Positions 10,174 through 22,370 of a stretch of DNA of 64,000 nucleotides are shown piece by piece. This stretch comes from Anniella stebbinsi (lineage: Eukaryota > Chordata > Lepidosauria > Squamata > Anniellidae). The stretch lies in assembly GCA_029215795.1 (NCBI GenBank), contig JARDYH010000002.1, positions 14,501,001 through 14,565,000 of the forward strand. The letters are read 5' to 3'. Both the position numbers and the translations under genes were made by a program. Every line of letters starts with the position of its first letter. The first letter of the stretch is position 1. The notes beneath the pieces are model-generated. The model was not told where the DNA came from. It made no database searches and saw only the letters and a list, made by a program, of their open reading frames with translations.

Positions 10174-10861
10174 AGTTCTGAGCCAGCTGAGCCAAATGAG
10201 CCACCTGCATGTGCGTAGGTTTCCCACAAGATTTAGAACTTTGCCTAATTTTATCCTTGTCCACTCATTTTCCCCACCACCCATGCCAACTGATAAAAGC
10301 AGGTGAGACGTTCCTAGCCTAACAAGATGAACAAGCTTTCTTAATGGCTTTATTGTTTCTCCACCTCAAACAATGGTGACTGTTTATGTATTATGATTTG
10401 CTTAATGCATTGAAAAAGCACTCAACAGGCCCATTTTTCTGCATGTGATCATCAGCCTATCTTTCTTATTTGTGGAGAGACTGTATAGATATAGATCTTT
10501 ATGAGAGACAAGGAGATTATAAATCAAGCTGCCTTGATCGACCAACATAAAATGAGCCCATAGGACTTTCCATCAAATATTGTACAAAGCATAAAGCCAT
10601 TATTTTACGGTAAATCTATAGACCTGTGCTTTGCCAACTGTTAAATCGGTAAGACTTTCCTCACTGTAAATAATTTTAATTGGTTTAGTGTAAAGTAAAC
10701 AAAGCTGCTTCTCGGAATTTCCTAAAATACTTTTATACTCTCCAAAAGTGCTGACAGCAGAGACCAGCAGCACACAGTCACAATTCCTCTGGCCATGGAG
10801 GCTGTGAGCCAAAATAGATGCTGTCACTTAAGAACAGGCTTTGCCTTCTTGCATATCGGAG
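10174..10861. other. Intronic, apparently unique
   Basis: AT-rich, no repeat recognised. A 75-codon minus-strand frame at 10600-10827 has no splice context or known domain. Confidence 0.4.
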
Positions 10862-11775
10862 AATCATAGCGCTGGAAGGGGCTGTGTAGGTCATCTACTC
10901 CAAATCCCTGATCGATGCAGGAAATCCATAAGAACATAAGTATATAAGAAGAGCCATGCTGGATCAGACCAAGGGGCCATCTAGTCCAGCACTCTGTTCA
11001 CACAGTGGCCAACCAGCTGTCAAGCAGGAACAAGCAAGTCACAGTGCAACAGCATCTTCCCACCCATGTTCCCCAGCCACTAGTGTTTACAGGCTTACTG
11101 CATCTGCTTACTGGAGTTTGCACTTATCCATCAGGACTAGTAGCCATTGATAGCCTACTCTTCCAGGAATTTATCCAAAATCCTTTTAAAGCCATCCTAA
11201 TGGGTGACCATTACTACATCTTGTGGTAGTGAATCCCATAGTTTAACTATGCGCTGTGTGAAGAAGTCCTTCCTTTTATCTGTCCTGAATTTCCCCCAAT
11301 CAGTTTCATGGGATGACCCCATCTTCGAGTATTATGGGAGAAGGAGAAAAATGTCTCTATCCACATTCTCCACACCATGCATAATTCTGTACACCTCAAT
11401 CATGTCTCCCCTTCACCTCTTTTTTTCCAAGCTAAACAATCCCACCTTCCCTCATAGGGAAGATGCTCCAGTCCCTTGATCATTTTAGTTGCCTTTTTTC
11501 TGCACTTTTTCATCTCTACGATATCTTTTTTTAGGGGTGGTGACCAAAACTGTACACAATATCCTAAGTGTGATTGCACCATAGATTTGTATAAAGGCAG
11601 TATGATACTGGCAGTTTTATTCTCAATTCCTTTTCTAATAATGTCTAACATGGCTGATGCAAGCCTGTGAGGTAACTTCAAAATGAATTGAATTTGTTTC
11701 TGTCTCTCTCTCATACCCCTGATGCATGGCCAAGGCCGCCTAAAAGCCACCACCAAGATTTTCCTTGTCATCACA
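10862..11775 (-). mobile_element. CR1 LINE, 3' end with broken reverse-transcriptase tail
   Basis: The minus strand reads an ORF2 C-terminal remnant (11400-11774) with MVQSHLGYCVQFWSPPLKKD and KMIKGLEHLPYEGRWDCL, the well-known CR1 end of the endonuclease/RT protein. It is followed by the 3' region down to GAACATAAG at about 10930. A second short CR1-like piece, TCATAGCGCTGGAAGGGGC, is at 10864. The element is 5' truncated and not functional. Confidence 0.9.
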
Positions 11776-12127
11776 GAAAAGGAAAACTACAACTCCCAGC
11801 ATGTCTTTAGCCACTGTTCCCAACTTGTCCAAAGGGAATCTTGCCACTGAGATTTCATGGGAAGTGAGGTCTGGCCGAGCCAGTCCACATTGCACTGTGC
11901 AATCAATGCCCGTAGGTAGGCCATGAAGGAGCTGGCCGGCTGACTGACTGACTGATTGACAGTTAGCTTGGTTGTTGCCACTGGCAATGGGCCCAGAACT
12001 GCACCCTCCTTCCCTCCAGTTTCCGATGGTGCCTAGCAACCAAAGCAGCTGGCCCCAGGCACTATCCCTTCAGGCCCAGGATGGCGAGCCATTTCCAGAT
12101 GATGTCTGTCTGCCAAAGCTCAATAAA

Positions 12128-12176
12128 ACTTCCCTCCCACCCAAAGTATGCTGGGAGTTGTAGGCATAAGCCTAGG
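12128..12176 (-). promoter_or_regulatory. ZNF143/THAP11-like motif in a duplicated segment
   Basis: The minus strand reads CTACAACTCCCAGCATAC, close to the ACTACAATTCCCAGCATGC class bound by ZNF143/THAP11. A related segment with two such motifs is at 13340-13409. Motif match only. Confidence 0.4.
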
Positions 12177-13339
12177 TCCATGAATAACATATTAATCTTC
12201 AAACACCATCTGAGCTGTAGTGAGAGACAACTGGAGAGTGGCCCTTCTTAGTCGTGGAACCCTGTTTATGGATTTCCCCCCCACCAGGCAAGCTGGCCTT
12301 GTGACTGCATGAGTGGCTTTCCAGTGCCAAGTGGATTTTTTAAATTATTATTTCCCAAGGCCTTTTAACTTGATGCGATTTTTTTTTAATGCTGCTTTTG
12401 TTTTTTGTTTTTTTTCTGTTGTATCTATACCACAACATTCCAAGACAGGTGCCAGAATTACTGAATAAAGTTGATGAATTTTATGTAAAAGCCTGACTAT
12501 AACACTGAAACAGAAGAGTGAATGGAGGAATGACTGATAGCTGAAGGTAGAATGGAATGGTGGGCAGGGTGAGCGGCAGTTGGAGAACGTCAGGTAGAAG
12601 GAGAACTAAGAGAGTTAATGAGAGCTCAGAAAAGTGAGAGTTGAGTTAGGATTGTGAAATAGTGACCTGGTTTGCTAACCCATGCTTTATTTAAAATCAG
12701 CCACTCTACATGCTGGTACTACACCTCCTTGCATGCCATCTTTGGCAGCCCACAGGTGCCTGCATCCTCTGAGAGGTGCTTCCCTCTTCTCATTGCTGAG
12801 GCTGCTCCTCGATTGAGCAACAGAGCTGAGGAGGGAAAGTAAGCGGCTGTCAGTGAACGCACCCAACTCCAGACAAGTCTTATTGGGACTACCTTGGCTC
12901 ATTCTCCGTGCCCACCAAGTGCTCCATCAGGAGTCTGTTACTGAAGGGCTTGGGTGACCCAGGCACTTTCCCCCTTTGATCAGTCCTGTTTCTGGGCATG
13001 CACAGAGTGTCTCCCCTTCCTCCCTCCCCCTTAAGGGTGAAGGTCACATGCCTGCTTCCCCCAGATTCTGAGAAAACAGCAATATCAGGATGTGGTAACT
13101 TTCAGAGTGTTCAGAGTTTGGCCTCTCAAAGTCACGCTGTTGTTTCTAGTTATGATTTTAAAACCACACATGGTGGGCAGGAGGAGGCACCACAAATGAA
13201 TGCAAATGGGTTGTTTCTTTTTATGTGGAATTGGATTGACTGCTTGAGATCAATCTTAGGGGTCTGGGTTGTGAAAGGCATACAACGGCCACCTGCCTGT
13301 TGTGAAAGGCATAATGGCCACCAAAGGCTGATGAGTCTG

Positions 13340-13409
13340 GCCTCCCACCCATGGCATGCTGGGAGTTCCACTCAATACATGCTGGGAGTTATAGGCATAA
13401 GCCTAGGTT
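13340..13409 (-). promoter_or_regulatory. Two tandem ZNF143/THAP11-like motifs
   Basis: GCATGCTGGGAGTT at 13354 and CATGCTGGGAGTTATAGG at 13379, 25 bp apart, then GCATAAGCCTAGG as at 12128-12176. The shared flank suggests both are parts of one dispersed repeat. Confidence 0.4.
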
Positions 13410-13624
13410 TTGTTATTAAAATCCTTAAAAATACTTTAAACTCCAAATTTCATGTTTTTAGATTTTTTTCTGGAACATTGTACCGTCAGGCCTATCAGCT
13501 CGCCAAATTTCAAGTTTCTAACTTATCTAGAAGTGGGTAAACATTTCTGGACATACATCCCACACACATACTTCCAACTTTATAGGTAGAGATAGGGCAT
13601 GCACAGGGTCAAGATAGACCTAGG

Positions 13625-13925
13625 TCCCCTCTACAAGGATTCGCTTTTGCGCCTGGTTAGCCGATTATGCGCATAATCGCAGAAGCGCATTTACGCCTAA
13701 TCCCTCTGCACGAGAGGCGGCGAGAGGTGGCGAAGCGCATTAACGGATGTCCAAAATGCGGTTTACATGTAGTTAATGCGCATAAGCACATATTCACACA
13801 GTCAAAATGCGCTTTAACGGCCGGAGCAAAGTAAAACTCGCGATTTAACGCGCATTCGATAATGCGCATAATCGGAGAGATAACGCGCCTCTACGCCCCA
13901 TTTGCGCTCCGCTGGTGTGGAGGTG
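13625..13925. mobile_element. CpG-rich MITE-like element with iterated TGCGCAT motifs
   Basis: In AT-rich intron, about 300 bp carries repeated ATGCGCATAA, AAGCGCATT and ATGCGCTTTAACG in both orientations. Its ends look inverted: CCCCTCTACAAGGATTCGC on the left, and a right end whose reverse complement is ACCTCCACACCAGCGGAGC. No clean target duplication was found. Retained CpGs point to a young or unmethylated element. The frame at 13657-13869 is composition-driven. Confidence 0.6.
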
Positions 13926-14514
13926 AATTTTTTAATGAGACTTCGAAGAGCATTAAACCTCTCGTGAAGAGGCACCCCTAGTTGCCTCACACATCTACTT
14001 TGTAGTGGAGGCTGATGGCTCTTTTATCAGTGGGATGGTGAATCTGCTCCATGTTAGCGGGCAGTGAATCCAGGTTTCAGTCATAACAAGCCAGAACTCT
14101 AAAGGAGCTATCCAAAGTGTGAAGCACTTGGAACTAGTGGAGGTTGGTGACTCTAATGTCAGAGGGGCTGTGAATCAGCTCTGGGTTTCAGTCAGAACTC
14201 TACAAGAGCTATATGTTATAAGGTGTGAAATAAGTGTCCTGGGATATGTGTGTGGCAGCGAGAAATAGTTTCCCTGCAGCATTCATCCTTGGAACATAGG
14301 GCTACTACTTTTAATTTACTCTTTAGATGAAGTGGCACAGGAACCTTCTTAATCAACTAAAAAGCTCGCCCAAAGAATCAGGCAACACAGGATTTTTTTT
14401 TTAAAAAAAATGTTCTTCATTTTAATCTTAACTGGTCCAAAAACTGCAGGTAGTTGGTGCCATCTTAGAAGAAGCATTCCCCTTTCACCACCATACAGGA
14501 GTAACCACCTCTTG

Positions 14515-14550
<36 letters not shown>

Positions 14551-15299
14551 CCAGCTATAATTTATACATGTGCCATTACCACAAGTGCTTTTCCTTGTAA
14601 ATCCCTTATTGTCTCATGTGCAGATTTCCATGGATTTAACTGTTTGATGAAAGGGTTGATCAATTAAATCTCTCTTGTCAAGTAAGAATTCCTCAGTTGG
14701 GTGGTGGGATCTAAGATCTGAGATTTGCCTCGGATCGACATATTGGAGAAGACTGAGAAGAGAATTTCCTATATAGATAGAATAAACAAGTGGGACCTGC
14801 AACAAAATGTTGCAATGAGAACTTCAGAAGGTTGCAGCCAGCCAACCATTCCCTTTCCCAGGATATCCCATTGCATTTTTCCTCAACCCTGTTTTCTGCT
14901 TCATATCCCAATAGTTTGCTAGTATTGAACTGAGGGGAAGGGTTGCCACCCTCTCCCTTTGCCCTCCCCAAATTATTTCTTGCAACACTTTGCCCCCCCC
15001 TCCCAACCTGCCAATACCTCTCTCTTGTGTGTGGTTGGTGCTAGGGTTTGCATGGGTTGGCTTCATAAGGCTCATATTCAGAAAACTGAGTTCGTTATTT
15101 GTATATATATATAGGATGAATAAATCTATTGAGGGTTCCGTGTCCCTCCTAGGAAGTGCTTATAAGCCTACAGGCCCCTTCCCTAAGTGGGTAATTTTAA
15201 TATCAAAGTCATCAGAAAGGTTACCAGCAGTCTGTAAGATGAAGGGAAGGGATTATAGTACTAATGAGGCAGATCAGTACCAATGAGAAAATAATAATC
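13926..15299. other. Intronic, with one microsatellite
   Basis: Duplicated phrases GAATCCAGGTTTCAGTCATAA and TGAATCAGCTCTGGGTTTCAG (14066, 14170) and CTAAAGGAGCTATCCAAAGTG (14099), again at 26296, belong to an unnamed dispersed repeat. No gene. Confidence 0.45.
14517..14546. repeat. (AT)n microsatellite
   Basis: 15 AT units. Confidence 0.95.
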
Positions 15300-15700
15300 A
15301 TCTTGTAATTAGAGCATCCTCTTTCCATCTAAACATTGACCATAAATAACGAAATCCTTCACCATTATTTGGTTAAAGGGATACATAATTGATTATCCCC
15401 TAATATGGGTATACAGCAGAAATTACACAATTAATTTCTTTGCTAATGGACTGTACTTTATTTAGATAGTGCATCTTTTAATAAAATATATACCCTTGGG
15501 CTGGCTTGTGCAACCATTTTCCAGAGATGTTCCACTAAGTCTAGCAACATATATTTGCCCCTGTGTTTGTGTAGAATGCATATCCTAATTAAGAGCATTC
15601 AGTTCCCAAATGGACATGATATTTGGGAACTCCCAGGGATGATTTATTCCTTAATTGTGCATTCATGATAAAACATAAAATGCTTCCTTATTTTTTTAAA
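15300..15700. other. Unique-looking AT-rich intron, possible conserved non-coding block
   Basis: Free of repeats I know, with homeodomain-type TAATTG/AATTAAT words (TACATAATTGATTATCCCC, ACACAATTAATTTC). Long introns of axon-guidance genes often hold conserved enhancers. This is a guess that needs alignment. Confidence 0.25.
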
Positions 15701-15835
15701 AAAAGAAACAAAAGATAAGATGGCATTTAAATTAAAATCAGCAGAAAATATTGAATACCAGCAGCAGTTTTAAAAAAATCTCTTTTAATACTGTTGGTGA
15801 TGCTTTGAAATCCCTCATCCTGAATTTTTTAAAAA

Positions 15836-16160
15836 TAGGGATGGGCGAATTTACACAGGTTAAATTTGTTGGATGCTTGAACCACTGCCATTTGCCCCCT
15901 CTCATGAGCTTCTTTTGCAGTTCGGCAAGCATCTTTGGATGTTCAGCAAGCATCCAAAGATGTCATGGGCTCCGTCAGCCCTCGTACAGAGCCTCCATTT
16001 TGCACAACAATGGTGGCTCCAGAAATTATGTCATTTTCCCCGTTGTGTAAATGGGGCCTTTATGGTCACCATTTACGCAACAGGGGAAATGCGCAATTTC
16101 CAGAGCCTCCATTGTGCACAGGCATGATATCCTTAAGCAAAATGACTATAATAAGACAAC
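15836..16160. mobile_element. DNA-transposon remnant with TAGGGATGGG end
   Basis: Begins TAGGGATGGGCGAATTTACA. The interior has CCATTTACGCAA, CAGAGCCTCCATTGTGCACA and their inverted forms, shared with 52240-52557, which ends CCATCCCTA. The other end of this copy was not located. Confidence 0.5.
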
Positions 16161-17248
16161 CTGGCATATCTTTTTCCAGGAGGATGACACACAAGGTGCC
16201 ATACCTAATGCTTTCATGGGGCCATATGTTCCTCTCCAATGGAGGAATGGGCTGCTTTTGGGCGGCATGGGACGATAAGGGAGGTTTCAACTCACTGAAG
16301 TCCTCTGAGGTCCAACTCAGTGGTGGGTCTATCTCATTCCTTTTCCCAGCTGTGGGCCATTCATGCCTGTAATCTTGCCTAAACAGCCCCTTTATGGACA
16401 CCATTTGCACAAACGGACCCTTACGAAAAAGGCTAAGCTGCAACTTTTACGCAAAATAATGATTCAGCGATGGATTGGGTGGCCATGCAGTCACCTGACT
16501 TGGCATATTCCAAGTCTGGAGAGAACAGGGATCTGCACCATCTGAAGTTCCAGGGCAAGATGTTTGGTCAACCTTCCTTTAGGCAATACATAGCGACTTT
16601 GAATTAACCTGTTTTATGCACTGCTGTACGCTAGCCCTTCACTACAGTGTAATATGTTTCGTCAATGTGCATACCTGTGAAATAAAATCCTTTTCTATGG
16701 GGAGGCAAATAGGCACAATTAATCCTGCAAAGATGTCACAGGTAACCTCCTCAACTGATGGGTGAGGTTTCTGAAAGAGAAATAAGATGTGGGATAAAGC
16801 TCACCCCTCACAAAATGCTTGTTGCCACTTCTTTGTCAATACTCCCAACCCCTGGTGCTCACACAGATATTGTGTGTACATATGCAGCCATTTTTTTTGT
16901 AAAATAACAACAAAAATGCAGTATTAGTAGTTATGTAGATCAAAAGCACCTTGAGGCCAATTGGCAGACTTCTCTCCAGGTCAAGAAATTGCCTCTCCCT
17001 CTATGAAAGTGTCATATGGGTACATTCATGAAGTTGTGATCTTCTCTGGGTGGGGATGTCAGAGGAATTAAGTTTGGCCCCAAAATCAAACCAGGAAAAT
17101 ATTAACTGCAGCTCTAGTATAATTTTAGTTAATTAAATATAATAGTACTTGCAGAGTACAAAACCTACTCTTTCAAACTTGCTCCTAACTACATTTCCTA
17201 GGGAGTCCTCATCTAAGCTTGGTCAAATTTCTTGGTTGACATGTAACA
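16161..17248. other. Intronic, no gene seen
   Basis: No domain or named repeat. Confidence 0.4.
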
Positions 17249-17275
17249 GTGTGTGTGTGTGTGTGTGTGTGTGTG
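17249..17275. repeat. (GT)n microsatellite
   Basis: 13 GT units followed by GGCTGGCTGG. Confidence 0.95.
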
Positions 17276-17540
17276 GCTGGCTGGCTGGGAATTATGGAAG
17301 GAAGTTACAGTAGAACACATCAGGAGGGTGCCATTTTGGAGAATGCTACATTAAAACATCGCCAATATTGAATTACTCTGGTGTGGATAAAACAAGATAG
17401 CACTGCATAATAATGAAACCAACATATCCCAACCAGCTAGCTCACAATTTAATAAAGACACAATACATAAGGAAGCTGGAATGGAACAGGGGTAGCTTTG
17501 CTAAATAGTAAAATCCTAAATAATGTTTTGGTAGGCTCCC

Positions 17541-17720
17541 GATTGAGCCACACATAGTATACCCATTGAAATCAACGGAACTAACTCAAAACCCATTCCT
17601 TTCAATGGGTCTACTCTAAGAATGATCACATCTGGATCCAACCCATTTACTCGGAATTAAATCTCACTACATTCACCGAGCCTTACTCGCTGGGACTTGC
17701 ACGTTTAGCTGGGCGTAAAC
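17541..17720. repeat. Dispersed repeat related to 6679-6797
   Basis: TTCAATGGGTCTACTCTAAG and CCCATTGAAATCAACGGAAC share the CCATTGAA...TCAATGGG inverted theme of the family at 6679 and 57845. Confidence 0.5.
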
Positions 17721-17777
17721 ACGTTGGATTGAGCTGCCAGTCAACAGAAGGGGAAGGAGTACTTGCATATAAAAAAA

Positions 17778-18838
17778 TAGGGGTGTGCACGGACCCCCCG
17801 GATCGGATCGGGACCCGGATCGGGACCTCCAATTTTGTCATGGATCGGTTCGGACAAAATTGGAGGCCCCCCGGATCAGATCGAGTCCGATCCCGATCCA
17901 AAAATCGTAAATTTTTGGATCGGCCGCCATTTTTCCCCCCATAGACTTGCATTGCAATGCAAGTCTATGAGGAAAAAATGGCGGTGGGTGGGTGAGGGGG
18001 GGCCTAACTCCCTCCCCCCGGGGCCGTCCGCTGTGGACGGCCCCGGCAGGTAAGCCCCCTCCCCCGCGTTCCCCACCCCCCCTGGGGCCGTCCGCTTCCG
18101 CCCGCGGGCGCGCGCGGATAGAAGCGGACGGCTCCGGGGGGGGGTAAGCCCCCTTCCCCGCCACTGCTTACCTTTCCGGGCCGTTCCCTACCGTCCGGCG
18201 CCGGCGGCTACCGCCAGCCGGCTTTGCGGCTTGCTCTCGAGTAGCGCGCCGGGTAATCACCCGGCGCGCTACCCTGGAGCAGGCCACGGAGCCCGCTGTT
18301 AGTAGCCGTCGGCGCCGGACGGGAGCGGACGGGCCGGAAAGGTAAGGGCCCCCCTCCTCCCCTCCGTGCGCCCCCTCCTCCCCTCCGCGCGCCCCCTGCT
18401 TACCTTCCCGGCCCGTCCGCTCCTGTCCGGCGCCAGCGGCTACTACCAGCGGGCTCCGCGGCCTGCTCTCGAGTAGCGCGCCGGGTGATGACATCACCCA
18501 GCGCGCCACCCTGGAGCAGGCCGCAGAGCCCGCTGGTAGTAGCTGCCGGCGCCGGACGGGAGCGGACGGGCCGGAAAGGTAAGCGCCCCCCTCCTCCCCC
18601 CCCCCGCTGTCCACTTTCATCGGCGGGCGCCTGCTGGCGCCCACCAATGGAAGCGGCGGTGGGCGCCAGTGGGCGCCCGCCAATCCGCCGATCCGCCGAA
18701 CCGGTTCGGAGCCTTTTCGGATCGGCTCGGACTGGATCGGCGGAGCCAGCTGTTGGATCAGAAATCGGATAATTTATCCGATTTCCCACTGGACCGGACT
18801 CGGATCGTGGATCGGGTCCGATCCAGTGCACATCCCTA
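17778..18838 (+). mobile_element. GC-rich hAT-type transposon, second copy (1061 bp)
   Basis: Same ends as 7379-9180, flanked by an exact 8-bp duplication TAAAAAAA (17770-17777 and 18839-18846). It has two palindromic modules, centred at about 18256 and 18491. In the first the outward AAG|GTAAG donors cut at 18171/18172 (minus) and 18341/18342 (plus), both 85 bp from the centre. In the second they cut at 18403/18404 and 18578/18579, both 87 bp away. The inverted YY1-like pair is at 17924-17985. No transposase. Long frames on both strands reflect GC content. Confidence 0.9.
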
Positions 18839-18846
18839 TAAAAAAA

Positions 18847-20229
18847 TCAGGAGAGGTAAATGCACAATAGATCTTCCATACTGTCCTGTTTATGTTTGTT
18901 TACTTATTTAAAGGATTGACACCCTGTCCTTGAAAAGGTTCCCAGGGTGACTTGCCAAACATTAAGACTACAATAAAATAAATTAGAGCACAGCAGTACA
19001 AAAGGTCAGCATAAACGCAGCCCACGACTCTGTATGAATAGTTGCTGCAGCACCAATGCACACAATTAGCCCATTAGTCTAAAGACTTTCCAATGAAATG
19101 ACTGTTTTGATCTGTGGATGGAGAGGGGGCGGGAAAGGAAAAACAACACTTTGGCTGGCACAAATCCAGTTTGACACAAACTTTACTTGTGACCGGAACA
19201 AACGGAAGCTATTTCAATGCCATCCAGCTCCTGATGCACAACACATGAAGGATAAAAGCCCATTTTTACGGTTCTTTAATAATAATAAAAAGAGATTTTG
19301 ATATGTAGCCCCTCTTGGATACTCCTGCCGTCGAAAGCCTTGCTCTTTTGTTCTCTGCTTACTTCCTGTTTCAGAAGCAGATGAAATGGTTTTGTTGCCA
19401 ATTGGCCGGAATCCCTGTCTATTCCCCTGCCCCCTCTTTTCTTTTTTACTGGCTGCTGGCCACTGGCACCCTTACAAGAAGTGCTGACGGGAAGATAAAG
19501 AGATTTATACTCTCTGATTTCTGAATTAACAAGTCCTGTTGGTGCAACAGGAGAGTGAAAAGGTAGTTGTTCGTTTCATCCCCCACCCCACCCCCCAGAT
19601 ATTTTGTCACTGCACATTATCCGTTCAGCTTCATAGGAATGATGGGTTGCAGGGTTCAAAGCAAATCTACCGACTCGGACAGATTAAGAAACATTTATTT
19701 CTTGGGATGCACATTGTGGGGTTTCCCCACCAATATAATCCTGTAGAATTTAGCCTTCAAAATGATGCAGTGCATAATTCCTGCATGAATATAAACCTGT
19801 GTGCTCAGATATACAGGGCACAGTATGATCACTATTCTATTCACCCCCAAAAGGGACTTGAAGCTTTTCGCACATAAACACTCATGCACACACTTTGCAC
19901 ATGCACAACGTTAGGTTTGCAGGGGTCCCTGAGCTGCCGTTTTTATGCAAGATGGTGGCTCATTATGGGCACAGCCAGCTCTGTGGCACACGTTGGGTGC
20001 TTGCTGGATGAGCAGGGGTGGGTGGCAGTATCAGCTCAGCCAACACCTGGCAAAGTTGGGCATGGATGAGTTCATCCACCCCCGAAGATATGGTAGGAAA
20101 AGAGTCTTGCCATGGTTACTTACTCCGTGGATAAAGACTATGAGGTTGAAAGAGAATTCACTTCCTACGTGCCCAATTTGGAGACCTTCTCAGAAGCCAC
20201 AGTTACAGATTGTTGTCTTCTTGACATGG
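18847..20229. other. Intronic, largely unique-looking
   Basis: Includes 19090-19530, which has no repeat I recognise and could be conserved non-coding. Frames at 19098-19301, 19315-19524 and 19539-19877 lack splice-bounded homology. Confidence 0.35.
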
Positions 20230-21003
20230 CTTCCTTCATCTAAATTTAATAGGGATAAATGCCAAGTTCTACACCTAGGAAAAAGAAACCAAATGCACAG
20301 TTACAAGATGGGGGATACCTGGCTCAGCAATACTACAAGCGAAGAGGATCGTGCAATTGTTGTAGATTACAAGCTGAATATGAGCCAACAGTGGGATGTG
20401 GCTGCAAAAAAAACAAATGCTATTTTGGGCTGCATTAATAGAAATGTAGCTTCAAATTTGTGTGAGGTACTGGTTCCTCTCTATTCGGCACTGGTTAGGC
20501 CTCATCTTGAGTATTGTGTTCAGTTCTGGGCACCACATTTCAAGAAGGATACAGACCAGCTGGAGAGGGTTCATAGGAGGGCACTGAGGATGATCAGGGG
20601 TCTGGAAACAAAGCCCTATGAGGAGAGACCGAAAGAACTGGGCATGTTTAGCCCGGAGAAGAGAAGATTGAGGGGAGACATGATAGCACTCTTCAAATAC
20701 TTGAAGGTTGTCACACAGAGGAGGGCCAGGATCTCTTCTTGATCAGCCCAAAATGCAGGACACGGAATAATGGGCTCGAGTTACAAGAAGCCAGATTCCG
20801 TCTGGACATCAGGAAAAACTTCCTGAGTGTTTAAGCTGTAAGACAATGGAACCAATGACTTAGGGAGGTGGTGGGCTCTCCCACCCTAGAGGCATTCAAG
20901 AGGCAGCTGGATAACCATCTGTCAGGTATGCTTTAAGGTGGATTCCTGCATTGATCAGGGGGTTGGACTCAATGGGCTGATAGGCCCCTTCCAATTGTCC
21001 AAG
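20230..21003 (+). mobile_element. CR1 LINE 3' end with C-terminal ORF2 remnant
   Basis: The frame reads NRDKCQVLHLGKRN, then LVPLYSALVRPHLEYCVQFW, RRALRMIRGLETKPYEERPK and KRRLRGDMIALFKYLKV, the typical CR1 reverse-transcriptase end. The 3' region follows, with TTCAAGAGGCAGCTGGATAA and GGTTGGACTCAATGGGCTGA. It is 5' truncated and inactive. Its 3' end differs from the CR1 type at 1085 and 10862, so two CR1 subfamilies are present. Confidence 0.92.
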
Positions 21004-22167
21004 AGCCCCAGAACATAGTTTGGTGCACGTGGAAGCACCAGCTCAGGCTTTCAGTCCCCAGGAGATAATATTTTATTGCTGGAGACTGGAGGGGTGTCTA
21101 TTGGTGCTGCGACCCTCCCAATCCCCCTGGCAAGGAGCGAGCACAGGGTTTGTGAAGAGCCAATGCTGCCCTGTGTGCCACCGCTCCATGCTCTGCCGCA
21201 TTGCTGTGCAAGTGCTGCTGTGCATCCATGTGCCCCCCCTGGTTTTTCCCCTACATGGGGCTTTCTTTTGCCCAATGACGCTGGGCAGAGGCATTTGTTT
21301 CTCCCAATGCCACTGGAGGAAGTGCATGGAGGCATTCCTGTGGCCATTCGGCTTGATGGCCCGCCCCCTCCCCCCGTCTAGGCTGATGGTGACCAACCAG
21401 GGGTTGCCTCCACTGCAACTTCGGAGCAAGGCAACAGACACAGATGCACCACCGTAGCCTTGTTCCACAGAAAAAAAAAGTCCCTGACTTTTTTAATTCA
21501 GACCTTCAGGGGAAAGCCCTGGGATGGCTCCGCAATGGCTGCTGCATCATATAAATGACACAGAACCACTGCACAGCCACCCCGGGGCTTTACCCATGTA
21601 TAGACAGCCCCCAGAATTGAGGCTACAGTTCCCAGACTTCCTGGAGGAAAACCAATGCTTCACACACCATTGCAAATGGGAAAGAGGCCCTCTGGGAGAT
21701 AAGGAATCCTGTTCAAATGCTGGTGAGCAGAAGCAGGGAGGCACATCGTACTTCTCAAACTCCATCTGCATGGCAGGTTTGAGGCACTTGGAGCAGGGAG
21801 AGGCAGAGGGGGCTGTGCATCTCTCCATTCTGGTCAATGAATCCCAAAGGGAGAGCTCATGTCCCCCACCCAATGGCCAGGATGCCTTCTAGTCAGTGAA
21901 AATAGCATGCCTATGTGAACATCCCTGTTCTCAACTCTGCCCAGTTTATTCTAGTTGTGATTAATTTAATACATTTTTTTAATCTGCCCGATAACCATTT
22001 CAGCTTTGGCCATACCAGATAACTGCAAAGTTAGTCTCTTTGCACCAATATGTTAGGGAAGTTCAGATGAAATTCCAGTAAAATCATCTGAGCATTTAGA
22101 AGACCCATCCCCTCTGAGTACCATCTAACTTCATTTTCTCATTCTTCAGTTCCTGCCTTAAGAAAGC
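21004..22167. other. Intronic, GC-moderate, overlapping chance frames
   Basis: Frames of 100-145 codons on both strands at 21020-21468 and 21524-21892 overlap antisense to each other and match no family I know. No splice context. Confidence 0.4.
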
Positions 22168-22370
22168 AAGAACATAAGAAGAGGCATACTGGATCCGACC
22201 AAGGCTCCATCTACTCCAGTACTGTGTTCATACAGTGGGCAAACAGCTGCCTACAGGAAACCTACAAGCAGGACAGGAGTGCAACAGTACCCAAGTGCCT
22301 TGGTTTTGTGCAACTCCCAATGGTTCAGGAACCAGATCCAGCAGTACTAAGGATGGACAGATCATTCTCA
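22168..22370 (-). mobile_element. CR1 LINE 3' fragment, reverse
   Basis: AGAACATAAGAAGAGGCATA, CTGGATCCGACCAAGG, ACAGTGGGCAAACAGCTGCC and ACAAGCAGGACAGGAGTGCA match the reverse of the CR1 3' end. Confidence 0.75.

Larger units (their letters stand above)
11776..13624. other. Intronic, with several CAGCATG/ZNF143-like motifs and a duplicated segment
   Basis: No gene is supported; the 180-codon frame 12998-13540 has no domain or splice context. CATAAGCCTAGG with a neighbouring TGCTGGGAGTT occurs twice (12146-12176 and 13353-13409). Four CTCCCAGCATG-type motifs lie at 11786, 12146, 13353 and 13378. Confidence 0.45.

Noticed and set aside
19945..20742. 265-codon open frame as a possible host gene
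   Set aside because: The C-terminal two thirds is the CR1 reverse-transcriptase end; the N-terminal part is chance read-through.
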